From: Streptococcus cristatus
GTDB taxonomy: Bacteria > Bacillota > Bacilli > Lactobacillales > Streptococcaceae
Direction: 5' to 3'
Length of the DNA: 64,000 nt
NCBI RefSeq assembly: GCF_001578775.1
Contig: NZ_KQ969063.1
Coordinates: 63,154 to 127,153, forward strand
The notes under the pieces are model-generated. The model did no database searches. It worked only from the letters and a program-made list of their open reading frames with translations, and was not told the origin of the DNA. Numbering within the stretch: position 1 is the stretch's first letter; every line of letters starts with the position of its first letter. This document shows positions 26,579 through 35,092 of the stretch, piece by piece. Position numbers and translations under genes: made by a program.

Positions 26579-27931
26579 TTATTGCTCCTGTTGTTTGTCA
26601 GCCATCTTAACAAATGGCAAGTAAACAAAGGTTGAGATGGCGATATTAATGAGTGATAGAACGATTGCTCTCCAGTCAAAGGCTGTCGCAAAGAATCCAT
26701 ATAAAACAGGAGGCATTACCCAGGTTACGTTTTGAGTAACAGGTGCAACAAGTCCCCATGCAGTCGCCCAGTAAGAGACAGTTACCATCAGAAGCGGAGT
26801 CACTATATACGGAATGAACATAATTGGATTCAGTACAATTGGCAAACCATACATCACAGGCTCACCGATATTAAAGATCATTGGGAAAATACCCAATTTT
26901 GCCACTTCACGATAATGTTTATTTTTAGCTTGCCAAAGAATTGCAATCGCGACACCAATCGCATCAAACCAAACAAAAGCACCAAATGAGTTATCTGTCC
27001 ACATATATGGAATGGCTTGTCCTGCTTGGAAAGCTTCTAAATTTGCAAGCATAGTAACACCAAATAGACTAGCCATGACCGGTGCTAAGATATTACCACC
27101 ATGAAGTCCAAAGAACCAGAAAATCTTATTCAGAAATACAATTAACAAAACAGCCCAGAAACTTTGCGACATGCTAAGAAGCGGTGCTTGAAGGACTTTA
27201 TAGATCCAGTTGATCATTAATTCTCCAGTCACAGTATTGAAGATATAAGTCGCAATACCGATGACATACATAGCAATCGCAGCTGGAATGATAGACAAGA
27301 ACGGCTTCATGATTGCAGGTGGAACAGAATCTGGAAGCTTGATTGTCCAGTTACGATTCATGACTTTACAAAAAATGATAACAGAGACAAAACCAATTAA
27401 AATTGCTGTAAAATACCCACGGGCACTAATTTGGTCGCCCGGAATCACACTATTAAGTGTCACTGCAAGACTATTACCAGTTAATTTAAACTCTGGTAGT
27501 TTCTCAACTGCCTTACCAACTGCTTGGCTATTTGATGCCAACTCAAATGTCTTTGTGATAGAACCGCCAATCGTAATGACATAAGAAGCTACTGCTACCA
27601 GCCCAGCTGATACCTTATCTGTTTTGTAAATTCGCGCAATGTTTACACCAAAGGTAAACAAGAACAAAAGAACAACAATTGGAATACTTCCCTTGAAGAC
27701 TAACCAGTTGATGTCAATCAACCACTGGAAAGTACTTGTGATCCAAGTCCAACCAAATTGACCTGGAAGGTCAGACAAAAAAGCATTCAGCATTAAAGCA
27801 AATGAACCTGTCATAATGACTGGCATGGTTCCAATAAAGGAATCTCTAAGAGCAACGAGGAACTTTTGATTCCCTACTTTATTAGCAATCGGCATCAGGC
27901 GTGCTTGCCATTTATCCACAAAATTACTCAT
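26579..27931 (-). CDS. PTS enzyme IIC, lactose/cellobiose family
   Basis: 450 aa membrane permease of the Lac family (about 10 hydrophobic segments). Family landmarks are MPIANKVGNQKFLVALRDSFIGTMPVIMTGSFALM at the start, FWFFGLHGGNILAPVM near the middle and FNIGEPVMYGLPIVLNP (the conserved GEPV substrate loop). It receives phosphate from the IIB protein encoded two genes upstream. It is part of an operon ordered IIB-IIA-IIC-bgaC-reductase. The sugar is likely a beta-galactoside (inference). Confidence 0.92.
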   Translation of the reverse strand: MSNFVDKWQARLMPIANKVGNQKFLVALRDSFIGTMPVIMTGSFALMLNAFLSDLPGQFGWTWITSTFQWLIDINWLVFKGSIPIVVLLFLFTFGVNIARIYKTDKVSAGLVAVASYVITIGGSITKTFELASNSQAVGKAVEKLPEFKLTGNSLAVTLNSVIPGDQISARGYFTAILIGFVSVIIFCKVMNRNWTIKLPDSVPPAIMKPFLSIIPAAIAMYVIGIATYIFNTVTGELMINWIYKVLQAPLLSMSQSFWAVLLIVFLNKIFWFFGLHGGNILAPVMASLFGVTMLANLEAFQAGQAIPYMWTDNSFGAFVWFDAIGVAIAILWQAKNKHYREVAKLGIFPMIFNIGEPVMYGLPIVLNPIMFIPYIVTPLLMVTVSYWATAWGLVAPVTQNVTWVMPPVLYGFFATAFDWRAIVLSLINIAISTFVYLPFVKMADKQQEQ

Positions 27932-27944
27932 AATAGTCTTCTCC

Positions 27945-28262
27945 TTATTTTTCTATTTTTTGGTAGAGAGCAACGATTTCCTTAGCTAAATCAACAAAAG
28001 CGATGCTTGTCATTAAGTGATCTTGACCGTGAATCATAAATAAATTAATTTCATTTTTTTCTCCCCGTGCCTCTCTAGCCAGCATATCCATCTGTGCATG
28101 GTGCGCTTCTAAGAGCGCTGCCTGAGCTTGAGAGAGTTTTTCTGTAGCCTCATTAAATTCCTGTTTTTTCGCTGCTGTAATGGCCTCTAAAGCACAAGAT
28201 TTAGCTTCTCCGCCATACATAATTAACTGCATTGCAACTTCTAAAGATGATTGTCCGTCCAT
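27945..28262 (-). CDS. PTS enzyme IIA, lactose/cellobiose family
   Basis: 105 aa all-helical protein. The phosphorylated His lies in LEAHHAQMDMLA, and the metal-site Asp in FMIHGQDHLMT, typical of LacF/CelC trimers. It takes phosphate from HPr and passes it to IIB. The AUG follows ATAGGAGGATGT. It lies between the IIB and IIC genes. Confidence 0.94.
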   Translation of the reverse strand: MDGQSSLEVAMQLIMYGGEAKSCALEAITAAKKQEFNEATEKLSQAQAALLEAHHAQMDMLAREARGEKNEINLFMIHGQDHLMTSIAFVDLAKEIVALYQKIEK

Positions 28263-28270
28263 ACATCCTC

Positions 28271-28582
28271 CTATTGCATCAGAGACTCAGCTAGCTCTAG
28301 CACTTTGTCACCCTTCATCATGCCGTAATCCGTCATCGGAATGACATCTACTGGAGTAGTTGCTAACTTTTCTCTAAAACCATCCAATAGATAGCGCACC
28401 TGAGGCCCTAATAAGACAATATCAACTTGGTGTTCCGCTAGATAGATTTCTGCTTCTGGCACTGGAACTGCAAAAATGTTTGCCAGTAACCCTTTTTCTT
28501 CCGCTGCTTTTTGCATTCTAGTTACCATGAGACTGGTACTCATACCTGCAGCACAGACTAGCATAATTTCTTTTGTAGCCAT
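28271..28582 (-). CDS. PTS enzyme IIB, lactose/cellobiose family
   Basis: 103 aa. The phospho-cysteine is Cys10 in LVCAAGMSTSLM, the P-loop of Lac-type IIB domains. VDIVLLGPQVRY matches the second conserved block. It is the first gene of the galactoside operon, about 120 bases after the cre-overlapped promoter. Confidence 0.94.
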   Translation of the reverse strand: MATKEIMLVCAAGMSTSLMVTRMQKAAEEKGLLANIFAVPVPEAEIYLAEHQVDIVLLGPQVRYLLDGFREKLATTPVDVIPMTDYGMMKGDKVLELAESLMQ

Positions 28583-28623
28583 ATGATTCCCCTCCTAAAT
28601 AATTAGGTATTAAAAAAATTAAA

Positions 28624-28640
28624 ACAAACCCATTGTTTGT
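28624..28640. promoter_or_regulatory. Short inverted repeat in the PTS operon leader
   Basis: ACAAAC-N5-GTTTGT between the promoter and the IIB gene. It is a possible operator for the divergent ROK regulator. Confidence 0.3.
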
Positions 28641-28702
28641 AATATGTAAATAAAAAAGCTGTTTTTTTGTTTTTATAAGTTTATTATTAATTTTCTATAA
28701 AT

Positions 28703-28739
28703 ATTATATACCGAAGATCCAAAAATGTCAACGCTTTCA
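28703..28739 (-). promoter_or_regulatory. PTS operon promoter with overlapping cre site
   Basis: Minus strand: -35 TTGACA (28731-28726), 17-nt spacer, -10 TATAAT (28708-28703). TGAAAGCGTTGACA (28739-28726) matches the CcpA site consensus TGWNANCGNTNWCA at every position and covers the -35 box, so glucose repression by CcpA is expected. Confidence 0.9.
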
Positions 28740-28789
28740 TGTTGAATTTTTAATTATTTTTTGATAATATATCAGCTGAGGTAAAAAAT

Positions 28790-30004
28790 ATGACATTAAC
28801 CCGAAAACAAGCTGAAATTAGAGCAACAATTTTAGACCAGTTATATGCAAAACGACCTATTTCTCGTATCGATATTTCAAAAGAAACACATATTACTCCT
28901 GCTACGACAGGGAATATTATCAACGAACTCATCAAAGAAGGATTGGTTCATGAACTAGGAGAATTAGATGATGATAGTGTCGGACGTAAAAAAACTCTAC
29001 TAGACATCACTTCTCGACAACACTTCTATTTAGGTTTTGAAATTTCTGAAAAGTATCTTGCTTTAGTGATTACTGATAATATAGGTGAGATTTTGGCTAG
29101 CGAATGGCATACGCACTACCTGGAGCATCAAGAGGGCCCTAGTGATATAAAAATCATTCAACTTATCCAACATTTTTTACAAAAGCATAAGGATATTTCT
29201 ATATCAGCAATTGGAATCGGCCTACCTGGACATGTCAAATTAGATGAAAGCCAGCAAATCATCTCTAAGAATCCACTTTGGGAAAATATCAACTTAAAAA
29301 GAATACAGGATGCTTTTGATGTTCCCGTGTACTTTGGCAACAAATCTCATTGCCTCACCTTGGCAGAGCGGCTCTTTACCTATCATTCAACAGATAGTAA
29401 TTTCATCGTGTATCATGTTGCACGAGGCATTCATTGTTCGTATATGTACAATGGAAGTATCTATAGTCAAGAAAATTTCCTAATTGGAGAAGTTGGGCAT
29501 ACGATCATCAATCCTGAAGGTGAACGTTGTCCTTGTGGTAAAAATGGTTGCCTGCAAGTCTATGCCAGCGAAAGCGCCTTGATTAACAAAGCAAGTCTGC
29601 TTTATCACTCTTCCCGTGTTTCTCTACTTCGAACCTTAGTGGCTGATTCTAGTGACATCAACCTCAACATACTTCTTACAGCTTACAAATTGGGAGATCT
29701 CGGTAGTATTGAGTTGATCAATACCGCCTGTAAATATTTAGCTATTTCAATTTCTAATTTATGCCAACTCATCGATATGGAGCGTATTTACTTAGATGGC
29801 GAAATCTTCTCTTATCCTATAATTGCAGAACAGATTCTCTCTTACTTGCAACATATGGTACAGCTGTTTCCACATCAAAAACAGCCTGAGATTACCATCA
29901 AACCATATTCTTATTTGAATGTCGCCAGAGCTGCAACCAGCCTTTGCATTAATGCAGCATTTCTTAACAAAAAAAATGAGAGCCTTTATAGCTCTCATTT
30001 TTAA
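28790..30004 (+). CDS. ROK-family transcriptional regulator
   Basis: 404 aa. The N-terminal winged helix (RKQAEIRATILDQLYAKRPISRIDIS...TTGNIINELIKEGLV) is followed by a ROK sugar-binding domain with the zinc motif GERCPCGKNGCLQ. It is probably the local repressor of the divergent PTS-bgaC operon, releasing DNA when it binds the imported sugar or its phosphate (family behaviour of NagC/XylR proteins). The start ATG follows GCTGAGGTAAAAAAT. Its last codons form the left arm of a terminator. Confidence 0.88.
   Translation: MTLTRKQAEIRATILDQLYAKRPISRIDISKETHITPATTGNIINELIKEGLVHELGELDDDSVGRKKTLLDITSRQHFYLGFEISEKYLALVITDNIGEILASEWHTHYLEHQEGPSDIKIIQLIQHFLQKHKDISISAIGIGLPGHVKLDESQQIISKNPLWENINLKRIQDAFDVPVYFGNKSHCLTLAERLFTYHSTDSNFIVYHVARGIHCSYMYNGSIYSQENFLIGEVGHTIINPEGERCPCGKNGCLQVYASESALINKASLLYHSSRVSLLRTLVADSSDINLNILLTAYKLGDLGSIELINTACKYLAISISNLCQLIDMERIYLDGEIFSYPIIAEQILSYLQHMVQLFPHQKQPEITIKPYSYLNVARAATSLCINAAFLNKKNESLYSSHF
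29971..30003. terminator. Bidirectional terminator inside the 3' end of the ROK gene
   Basis: AAAATGAGAGC-N7-GCTCTCATTTTT. The ROK stop codon (30002-30004) falls in the T tract. It is shared with the convergent minus-strand gene. Confidence 0.85.
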
Positions 30005-30013
30005 TTGACATAT

Positions 30014-30910
30014 TTAACGATTGATCGAACGAGCAATCATCGAAATAGTATGACGCTGACCACGAAGCGCTTTACTCATGGCAAATATATTCTCTACTGG
30101 GGCAAGGCAGCCGTACCCTGAATCCCCTATATGCTGAATATCTACACCACAAATTTTATTTCGAATTGCCATTTGCTTAACAATATCTGTATCCGAACTT
30201 TCTTGACTCGTTCCAATAGCGCTCATTACAAGAGCACCTTTTTTATGTGCCAACTGAACGATTTGTTTCAAATCTGCATCATCAAATCCTGGGACACTGC
30301 CCACCGCTGGAGCTAGGATAATATCTGCTCCCGCTTCAATAAATTGATCGATAGCCTCCAAGTCCGCTACTGGCTCATCTACTCCTGCACCATGCATTTT
30401 TCCAGCAATAAGCAAGCCTGAAAAATGCTCTTTCACTACTCGAATCGTATCGATAATCGCCTGATTGGTCACCCCTGTTCCTGGATTTCCTGTTAAGCAA
30501 ATAAAATCAACACCATATTTTTCTGCTGCCTGAATAGTTGCAGCGCTAGCTTGTCTACCTTCGTTAATTTCTTGGCGATCTTCAGCCATTTGTGCCTGTG
30601 TATCAATTGGCTCCAAATTGACACCGATAGGGCGTCCAACTAAATGATGTAGTTCCTCTACAAAGTTTCCTTTCCCAGTCAAACCATCTACATAAGGATT
30701 GAAGAGATCGATACCATTTAGCAAAATCAGGTCTGCACCAAAAGCTCTAGCCATCTCAGAATTAGTAATATCTCCAATATAAGATTCCTTAAAAGCCACA
30801 TTTTCTGATAAAATGATACGTCCTTCGCTGGCTTTAATGCTTTGCTTCAGCTCAAGGGCCGTCATACTTAAAATTTCTGATGCATTAGAGCTAATAAATC
30901 GCTTTACCAT
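30014..30910 (-). CDS. Conserved TIM-barrel-like protein of unknown activity
   Basis: 298 aa. Repeated beta-alpha units with DLILLNGIDLFNPYVDGL, RPIGVNLEPID, VDFICLTGNPGTGVTNQ, AGADIILAPAVGSVPGFDD and the end MIARSINR suggest a (beta/alpha)8 barrel. I recognise it as a conserved firmicute family, often annotated only as hypothetical or mis-named haloacid dehalogenase-like (DUF7916 in current usage, from memory). No catalytic residues can be assigned. It has its own promoter with a cre-like site and sits beside the galactoside PTS locus, so a sugar-linked role is plausible. Confidence 0.65.
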   Translation of the reverse strand: MVKRFISSNASEILSMTALELKQSIKASEGRIILSENVAFKESYIGDITNSEMARAFGADLILLNGIDLFNPYVDGLTGKGNFVEELHHLVGRPIGVNLEPIDTQAQMAEDRQEINEGRQASAATIQAAEKYGVDFICLTGNPGTGVTNQAIIDTIRVVKEHFSGLLIAGKMHGAGVDEPVADLEAIDQFIEAGADIILAPAVGSVPGFDDADLKQIVQLAHKKGALVMSAIGTSQESSDTDIVKQMAIRNKICGVDIQHIGDSGYGCLAPVENIFAMSKALRGQRHTISMIARSINR

Positions 30911-30999
30911 ATTTCTACCTCTTTTTATTTATGTTATGTTAATTATCATGGATTAATTCTCATTTTGTAGCTTTTTTATTTATATTTTATTACCAATTA

Positions 31000-31036
31000 A
31001 GTATAACACTTTTATTTGCAAATGTAAACGTTTTAC
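31000..31036 (-). promoter_or_regulatory. Promoter with cre-like element for the TIM-barrel gene
   Basis: Minus strand: -35 TTTACA (31028-31023), 17-nt spacer, -10 TATACT (31005-31000). The palindromic TGTAAACGTTTTAC (31023-31036) overlaps the -35 box and matches cre except at its last two positions. Confidence 0.7.
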
Positions 31037-31093
31037 TATTGAGTGAATAAAAAAATTAAAACAGAGTGTACTAGCCCTAAAAAATCAGATTTT

Positions 31094-31204
31094 TTATTTA
31101 AACCAAAGATTTTGTTCAGCGCTATACAAGACTAAACCTTTTAGTTCGATTTTAATTCGTTTATTGTAGTAATCAATATAGTTGACGGTGTGTTCAATCT
31201 TCCA
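31094..31204 (-). pseudogene. IS3-family (IS150/IS861-type) transposase, C-terminal remnant
   Basis: A 37-codon minus-strand frame reads WKIEHTVNYIDYYNKRIKIE then LKGLVLYSAEQNLWFK and stop. The YIDYYNxxRIKxxLKGL block is the hallmark end of IS3-family OrfB transposases, normally followed by SPVQYR. The rest of the element is gone. It abuts the decayed membrane-protein fragment at 31223. Confidence 0.7.
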
Positions 31205-31222
31205 ACCTCAATAGGAAAGAGT

Positions 31223-31390
31223 GAGATTTATGGTATTATCAATCTATCTGGATGCTCCACAACAGTGGGTATAACTGACTAGTACGTGGCAACAGGCTTT
31301 GTAGCTATAGTTCTACTCTCCGCGGTCTTTACTAGCATTGTGTTGAATGCAGAAAACGGATACTTCGCAAAAAAGAAAGTACAAAACTAA
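31223..31390 (+). pseudogene. Decayed 3' fragment of the 8297-8716 membrane-protein gene
   Basis: Read in frame, this gives YGIINLSGCSTTVGITD, then a TAG stop (31280-31282), then YVATGFVAIVLLSAVFTSIV, ending at TAA 31388-31390. It aligns with the end of the intact protein (FRGIVNLSGRSTTLDM, YVGAGFAALALFSMVFTRSV). Only the last third or so survives, with no start. Confidence 0.75.
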
Positions 31391-31803
31391 TCCTCCATAA
31401 AATCTATAGTTAATTTTAATCCAAAAGGGAATGGGCAAATGCTAATTTCCAATACTAAAAAATGAGCATTCCCGCAGTTGGGGATACTCATTTTTCTATG
31501 CCATAGTTTGTCATTATAATAAATACAAAACAACTAAAAATCTCAGATGATGTTATGAAGAGTATACACAAATCGGTTAAGTTTAGAACCAAATCTTATC
31601 TAATGACACTCAACAATTCACGATGCTAGACTCAATTGGTCTATTAGTAAACAGTATTACCAGAAGACCACGAGCTTCTGAATCAGGCATCTGAAGTTAA
31701 AAAGGCCTGACCATACTACACAAATATAAATTTTCATTTCTATTCCTAGATATTAAGATCATGACCAATGATCTCTTCTAGATAGAATTAATCGTGCCAT
31801 CTA
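31391..31803. other. Non-coding stretch before aga
   Basis: No gene seen. It contains a terminator-like hairpin (31457-31495) and otherwise AT-rich sequence with stops in all frames, consistent with decayed DNA. Confidence 0.6.
31457..31495. terminator. Terminator-like hairpin in the debris region
   Basis: AAATGAGCATTCCC ... GGGATACTCATTTTT stem with two mismatches, A-rich before and T-rich after. No intact gene ends here, so it may be left from a lost gene. Confidence 0.6.
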
Positions 31804-34038
31804 CTAATCCTCTGCTTCAAACAGCCAGAGTTTCGAATCAAAGTCATAGCTCGGCTCTTGCTCAGAATCCTCCAGTAGCTGACCGCTGGAAGCGTCCGTG
31901 GTAACTAGCCCAACTCGCATAAGCTCAGCCCCAGTATAGGTACGCCCCTCTAGTCGATAGACATTATCCGCAGCCAGTCCTTTCAGTTGCAAACGCTGAT
32001 GAGAGCGATTGACTTGATTGAGGACCTTGAAAGTGCCTAAAAGTGCAGTGTTCTGATCCTGACTGACAACCATCCAAGCTGTCTGTCCATCTCCCTTAAA
32101 TGGTGACTGCAGTCGATAAAAAGTTCCATTATGAATCAGCTCTCGATGGCGCTTGTAAAAAACTATCTGTTTCCTGACTTCAGCCAATTCTTCTGGGCTT
32201 AGCTGATTAAGATCCAGCTCATAGCCAAAGGAACCGAAAAAGGCGACATTGCCCCGCGTCTTTAACGGAGTCAGACGATTGGTCTGGTGATTGGGCACGA
32301 TGGAGACATGAGCCCCCATGGACGAAAGCGGATAGAGAAGGCTGGTCCCGTACTGGATCTTCAAGCGCTCAATCGCATCTGAGTCATCGCTGGTCCAAGC
32401 TTGAGGAGCATAGTAGAGCATACCTGGATCAAAGCGGCCCCCACCTGAAGAGCAGGACTCAAATAACAAGCTCGGATAGCGATTAGTCAAACGCTCATAT
32501 AAATTATAAACACCCAAGACATAGCGGTGAAAAATCTCTCCTTGCTGATCAGCTGGCCAGGCAGCTGAGAAGACATCCGTCAGAGGACGATTCATATCCC
32601 ATTTGATATAATCCAGCTGCGCTTCTTCGATAACCGCTGATAGACGTTCAAATATCTCGTCCACTACTTCCGGCCGAGAATAGTCCAAAACAAACTGATT
32701 CCGACCATGGTGGGGCTGTCTATCTGGCACTGCCAGCAGCCAGTCAGGATGAGCTCGATAGAGTTGGCTGTCCTTATTGACCATTTCCGGTTCAAACCAA
32801 AGACCAAACTGCATGCCTAAAACGTGAATACGCTCTGCCAGCGAGCCCAGACCCCGCGGCAGCCTTTCTGGATTGACAAACCAATCCCCCAACCCAACGC
32901 GGTCGTTAGTCCGCTGGCCAAACCAGCCGTCATCTAGCACAAAGAGCTCCACTCCTACTTCCTGAGCCTTTTCAGCAAGCTCCAGCAGCTGATTCTCACT
33001 AAAGTCAAAATAGGTAGCTTCCCAGTTATTGATGAGAACAGGACGAGCTCGCTCACGCCAGTAGCCCCTAGCTAGACGTTGACGAAATAGCTGATGAAAG
33101 ACTTGACTCATGCCGTTGAGGCCCTGCTCAGAGTAAACCAGTAGAGCTTCTGGACTGGTAAAGGACTGGCCCGCAGCCAGCTTCCACTCAAAGCAAAAAG
33201 GATTGATGCCTAGCTGCAACCGAGTCACATCATAGGTATCCACCTCAGCCTGAATGAGAAAATTGCCTGAATACACCAAGGCCGCTCCTAGCACTGGACC
33301 TGAAAATTCAGTCGTTTCCGGTCGCTTAAGAGCCACAAAAGGATTGTGGTGGGGACTGGAAATGCCGCGGGTTGACTCAATAGACTGAATCCCCTGCTGA
33401 AGCGGGCGCTCCTTGATATGGCGTTCCCGGGCCCATGCCCCTGATAACTGCAGCCAGTCATAGTCAGCATCTGGCAGATCCAGCGACAGACTAGCTAGGG
33501 ATTCCAAATAGCAAGTTTCCCTGCCTTGATTAATCACTTTGCTGGAGCGAGCGATAATCGGCCAATCAGCAAAAATCGTATAAAACAGCTGAACTTCCAC
33601 TTCTGTCAACGCATCTCGCAGGGTTAGAATAAGAGTCTTAGCCTCCGTTTGAGCCTCTGTATAAGTAGCGGGCAGGCCCTCTAAAGCTGGCTTACCATCT
33701 ACTATCTGATGACTGACATAGACAAAATCAGTAATACGCGAGCCATTTTCCTGCCGCAGACAGATAGCGGGATGGCGAAAGTCTGTAGTGCCGTATTCTG
33801 GAAATTCCTGCCGCACATGCTCCAAAGAATAGCGTAAATCCCCTTCTTTCCGATAGGTCGTCATGGGCCGATGCTGCAGCTCCACCAGATAAGAATAATC
33901 CCGCTCTGGTACCACCGCTCCGTAGTAAAGTTGCAAGAGTTTACCATCCTCCGCAACCCGAAAGATATAAGAAATCTCGCCATTAGTCAGATGAAATTGC
34001 CTGCACTCTTCGTTAAACCAAATACTCGCCTTATTCAT
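31804..34038 (-). CDS. aga: GH36 alpha-galactosidase
   Basis: 744 aa. It removes terminal alpha-1,6-galactose from melibiose, raffinose and related sugars. GH36 features: FVLDDGWFGQRTNDRVGLGDW, the nucleophile Asp in LDYIKWDMNRPL, and the acid/base Asp in SCSSGGGRFDPGML. No signal peptide, so cytosolic. Start ATG 34036-34038 after GAAAGGAGAAAGTC. The raffinose ABC transporter genes usually next to aga in streptococci (msm/raf) are absent here, so uptake must depend on genes elsewhere. An AraC regulator lies upstream. Confidence 0.95.
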   Translation of the reverse strand: MNKASIWFNEECRQFHLTNGEISYIFRVAEDGKLLQLYYGAVVPERDYSYLVELQHRPMTTYRKEGDLRYSLEHVRQEFPEYGTTDFRHPAICLRQENGSRITDFVYVSHQIVDGKPALEGLPATYTEAQTEAKTLILTLRDALTEVEVQLFYTIFADWPIIARSSKVINQGRETCYLESLASLSLDLPDADYDWLQLSGAWARERHIKERPLQQGIQSIESTRGISSPHHNPFVALKRPETTEFSGPVLGAALVYSGNFLIQAEVDTYDVTRLQLGINPFCFEWKLAAGQSFTSPEALLVYSEQGLNGMSQVFHQLFRQRLARGYWRERARPVLINNWEATYFDFSENQLLELAEKAQEVGVELFVLDDGWFGQRTNDRVGLGDWFVNPERLPRGLGSLAERIHVLGMQFGLWFEPEMVNKDSQLYRAHPDWLLAVPDRQPHHGRNQFVLDYSRPEVVDEIFERLSAVIEEAQLDYIKWDMNRPLTDVFSAAWPADQQGEIFHRYVLGVYNLYERLTNRYPSLLFESCSSGGGRFDPGMLYYAPQAWTSDDSDAIERLKIQYGTSLLYPLSSMGAHVSIVPNHQTNRLTPLKTRGNVAFFGSFGYELDLNQLSPEELAEVRKQIVFYKRHRELIHNGTFYRLQSPFKGDGQTAWMVVSQDQNTALLGTFKVLNQVNRSHQRLQLKGLAADNVYRLEGRTYTGAELMRVGLVTTDASSGQLLEDSEQEPSYDFDSKLWLFEAED

Positions 34039-34067
34039 GACTTTCTCCTTTCACAGTCTGCAATCAT
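34035..34067 (-). CDS. Ten-codon upstream ORF coupled to aga
   Basis: MIADCERRKS, starting at ATG 34065-34067 behind AAAGGAGAAGC and ending in a TGA that overlaps the aga ATG as ATGA. The aga ribosome binding site lies within it. It may be a leader peptide that couples translation of aga. However, a TATAAT at 34080-34085, if used as the -10 box, would start transcription near 34073 and remove most of its ribosome binding site. Confidence 0.4.
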   Translation of the reverse strand: MIADCERRKS

Positions 34068-34087
34068 GCTTCTCCTTTCATTATAAA

Positions 34088-34115
34088 AAAGGCCACCCCT
34101 TTTGGTAAGCCTTTC
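34088..34115 (-). terminator. Terminator between the AraC regulator and aga
   Basis: Minus strand AAAGGC ... GCCTTTTTT stem-loop, located after the regulator stop. Confidence 0.65.
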
Positions 34116-34146
34116 TTTCTAGTATTATTTATCCAAATGTGACTTT

Positions 34147-34995
34147 TTACAGCTCCCGTCCCAGACGAGAGCTAGCCTTGCGAAAGTTCAAGGGTGACTG
34201 GCCACGCGCCTTCTTGAAAGCTTTTGAAAAGCTCTGTGTTCCGGTAAAGCCTGTCTTATTGGCAATCTCTTCCACCGAAAGCTGGCTGCTTGTCAATAAA
34301 TCAGCTGCCATATTGAGTCGCAAATCATTACTGTACTCCTTGATCCCCTTGCCTACTTCATCCTTGAAAAGCCGAGATAGGTAGGAAGGGTGCAGCGCCA
34401 ATTTCTGCGCCAACTCCTGCACAGATAAACTTTCTGGCAGATGACTGCTCAGTAGTTCCAAGACCTGCTGGACATAAGGATTGACTCGACGACTTTCCGT
34501 GATTAAAGATGTCTGCTTGAGACGTTGGGACAAGAGCTCTAAGAAGCGATAAACTTGCCTTTGCAGAGCTAGTTCAGCTGTTATTCCGCTGCCCTCGTAA
34601 GCCAGACTTTCAAAGACCAAAGCCTTAAATTCCTGCAAAGAAGTCAGCTCAAAAGACCATTGGCTCGACTGTAAACCCAGAGCTTTCAGATAGCGAGGCA
34701 AGAGGTCCCCACCCAGTCCCATCCAGACATAAGACCAAGGCTCTTCCCTGTCAGCCTGATAAAAGACCGACTGATCTGGCGGAACTACAAAGCCCTGCCC
34801 TTCCTGCAAATCATAGCGCTGATTGCCAACGGAGTAAGTCCCCCGTCCCTCCAGTACGATATGAATGACATAAACATCCCGAACAGCCGGCCCAAAGCTA
34901 TGATGGGCTTCCGTTTTTGAATAACCACAGAAGGCAAAAAAACAATCTTTTTGGCCAAACTGCATAGACTTAACCAAGGTCAGTGAATGCTCCAT
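34147..34995 (-). CDS. AraC-family regulator (MsmR/RafR-like) of alpha-galactoside use
   Basis: 282 aa. The N-terminal cupin-type sugar-sensing domain (about 30-110, GRGTYSVGNQRYDLQEGQGFVVPPDQ) is followed by a C-terminal double helix-turn-helix (about 185-282; SVQELAQKLALHPSYLSRLFKDEVGKG, then VEEIANKTGFTGTQSFSKAFKKARGQSP). The start is ATG 34993-34995 with AAGGAGGGGCTG; the open frame further upstream has no start signal. It precedes aga on the same strand and is its likely activator, as MsmR/RafR are in other streptococci. Confidence 0.9.
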   Translation of the reverse strand: MEHSLTLVKSMQFGQKDCFFAFCGYSKTEAHHSFGPAVRDVYVIHIVLEGRGTYSVGNQRYDLQEGQGFVVPPDQSVFYQADREEPWSYVWMGLGGDLLPRYLKALGLQSSQWSFELTSLQEFKALVFESLAYEGSGITAELALQRQVYRFLELLSQRLKQTSLITESRRVNPYVQQVLELLSSHLPESLSVQELAQKLALHPSYLSRLFKDEVGKGIKEYSNDLRLNMAADLLTSSQLSVEEIANKTGFTGTQSFSKAFKKARGQSPLNFRKASSRLGREL

Positions 34996-35043
34996 CAGCC
35001 CCTCCTTAGATTTGGATAAAATTTTTATCCTTATTATAAAACA

Positions 35044-35081
35044 AAAACCACTAAACAGCAAATGAATCTGATTAGTGGTCT
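35044..35081 (-). terminator. Terminator of metE-metF
   Basis: Minus strand ACCACTAA ... TTTAGTGGT stem followed by TTTTGTTTT, 12 bases after the metF stop. Confidence 0.8.
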
Positions 35082-35092
35082 CTTCATTCATC

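Noticed and set aside
31391-31803. tRNA or small RNA gene in the gap before aga
   Set aside because: No cloverleaf could be folded and no promoter-terminator pair was found.
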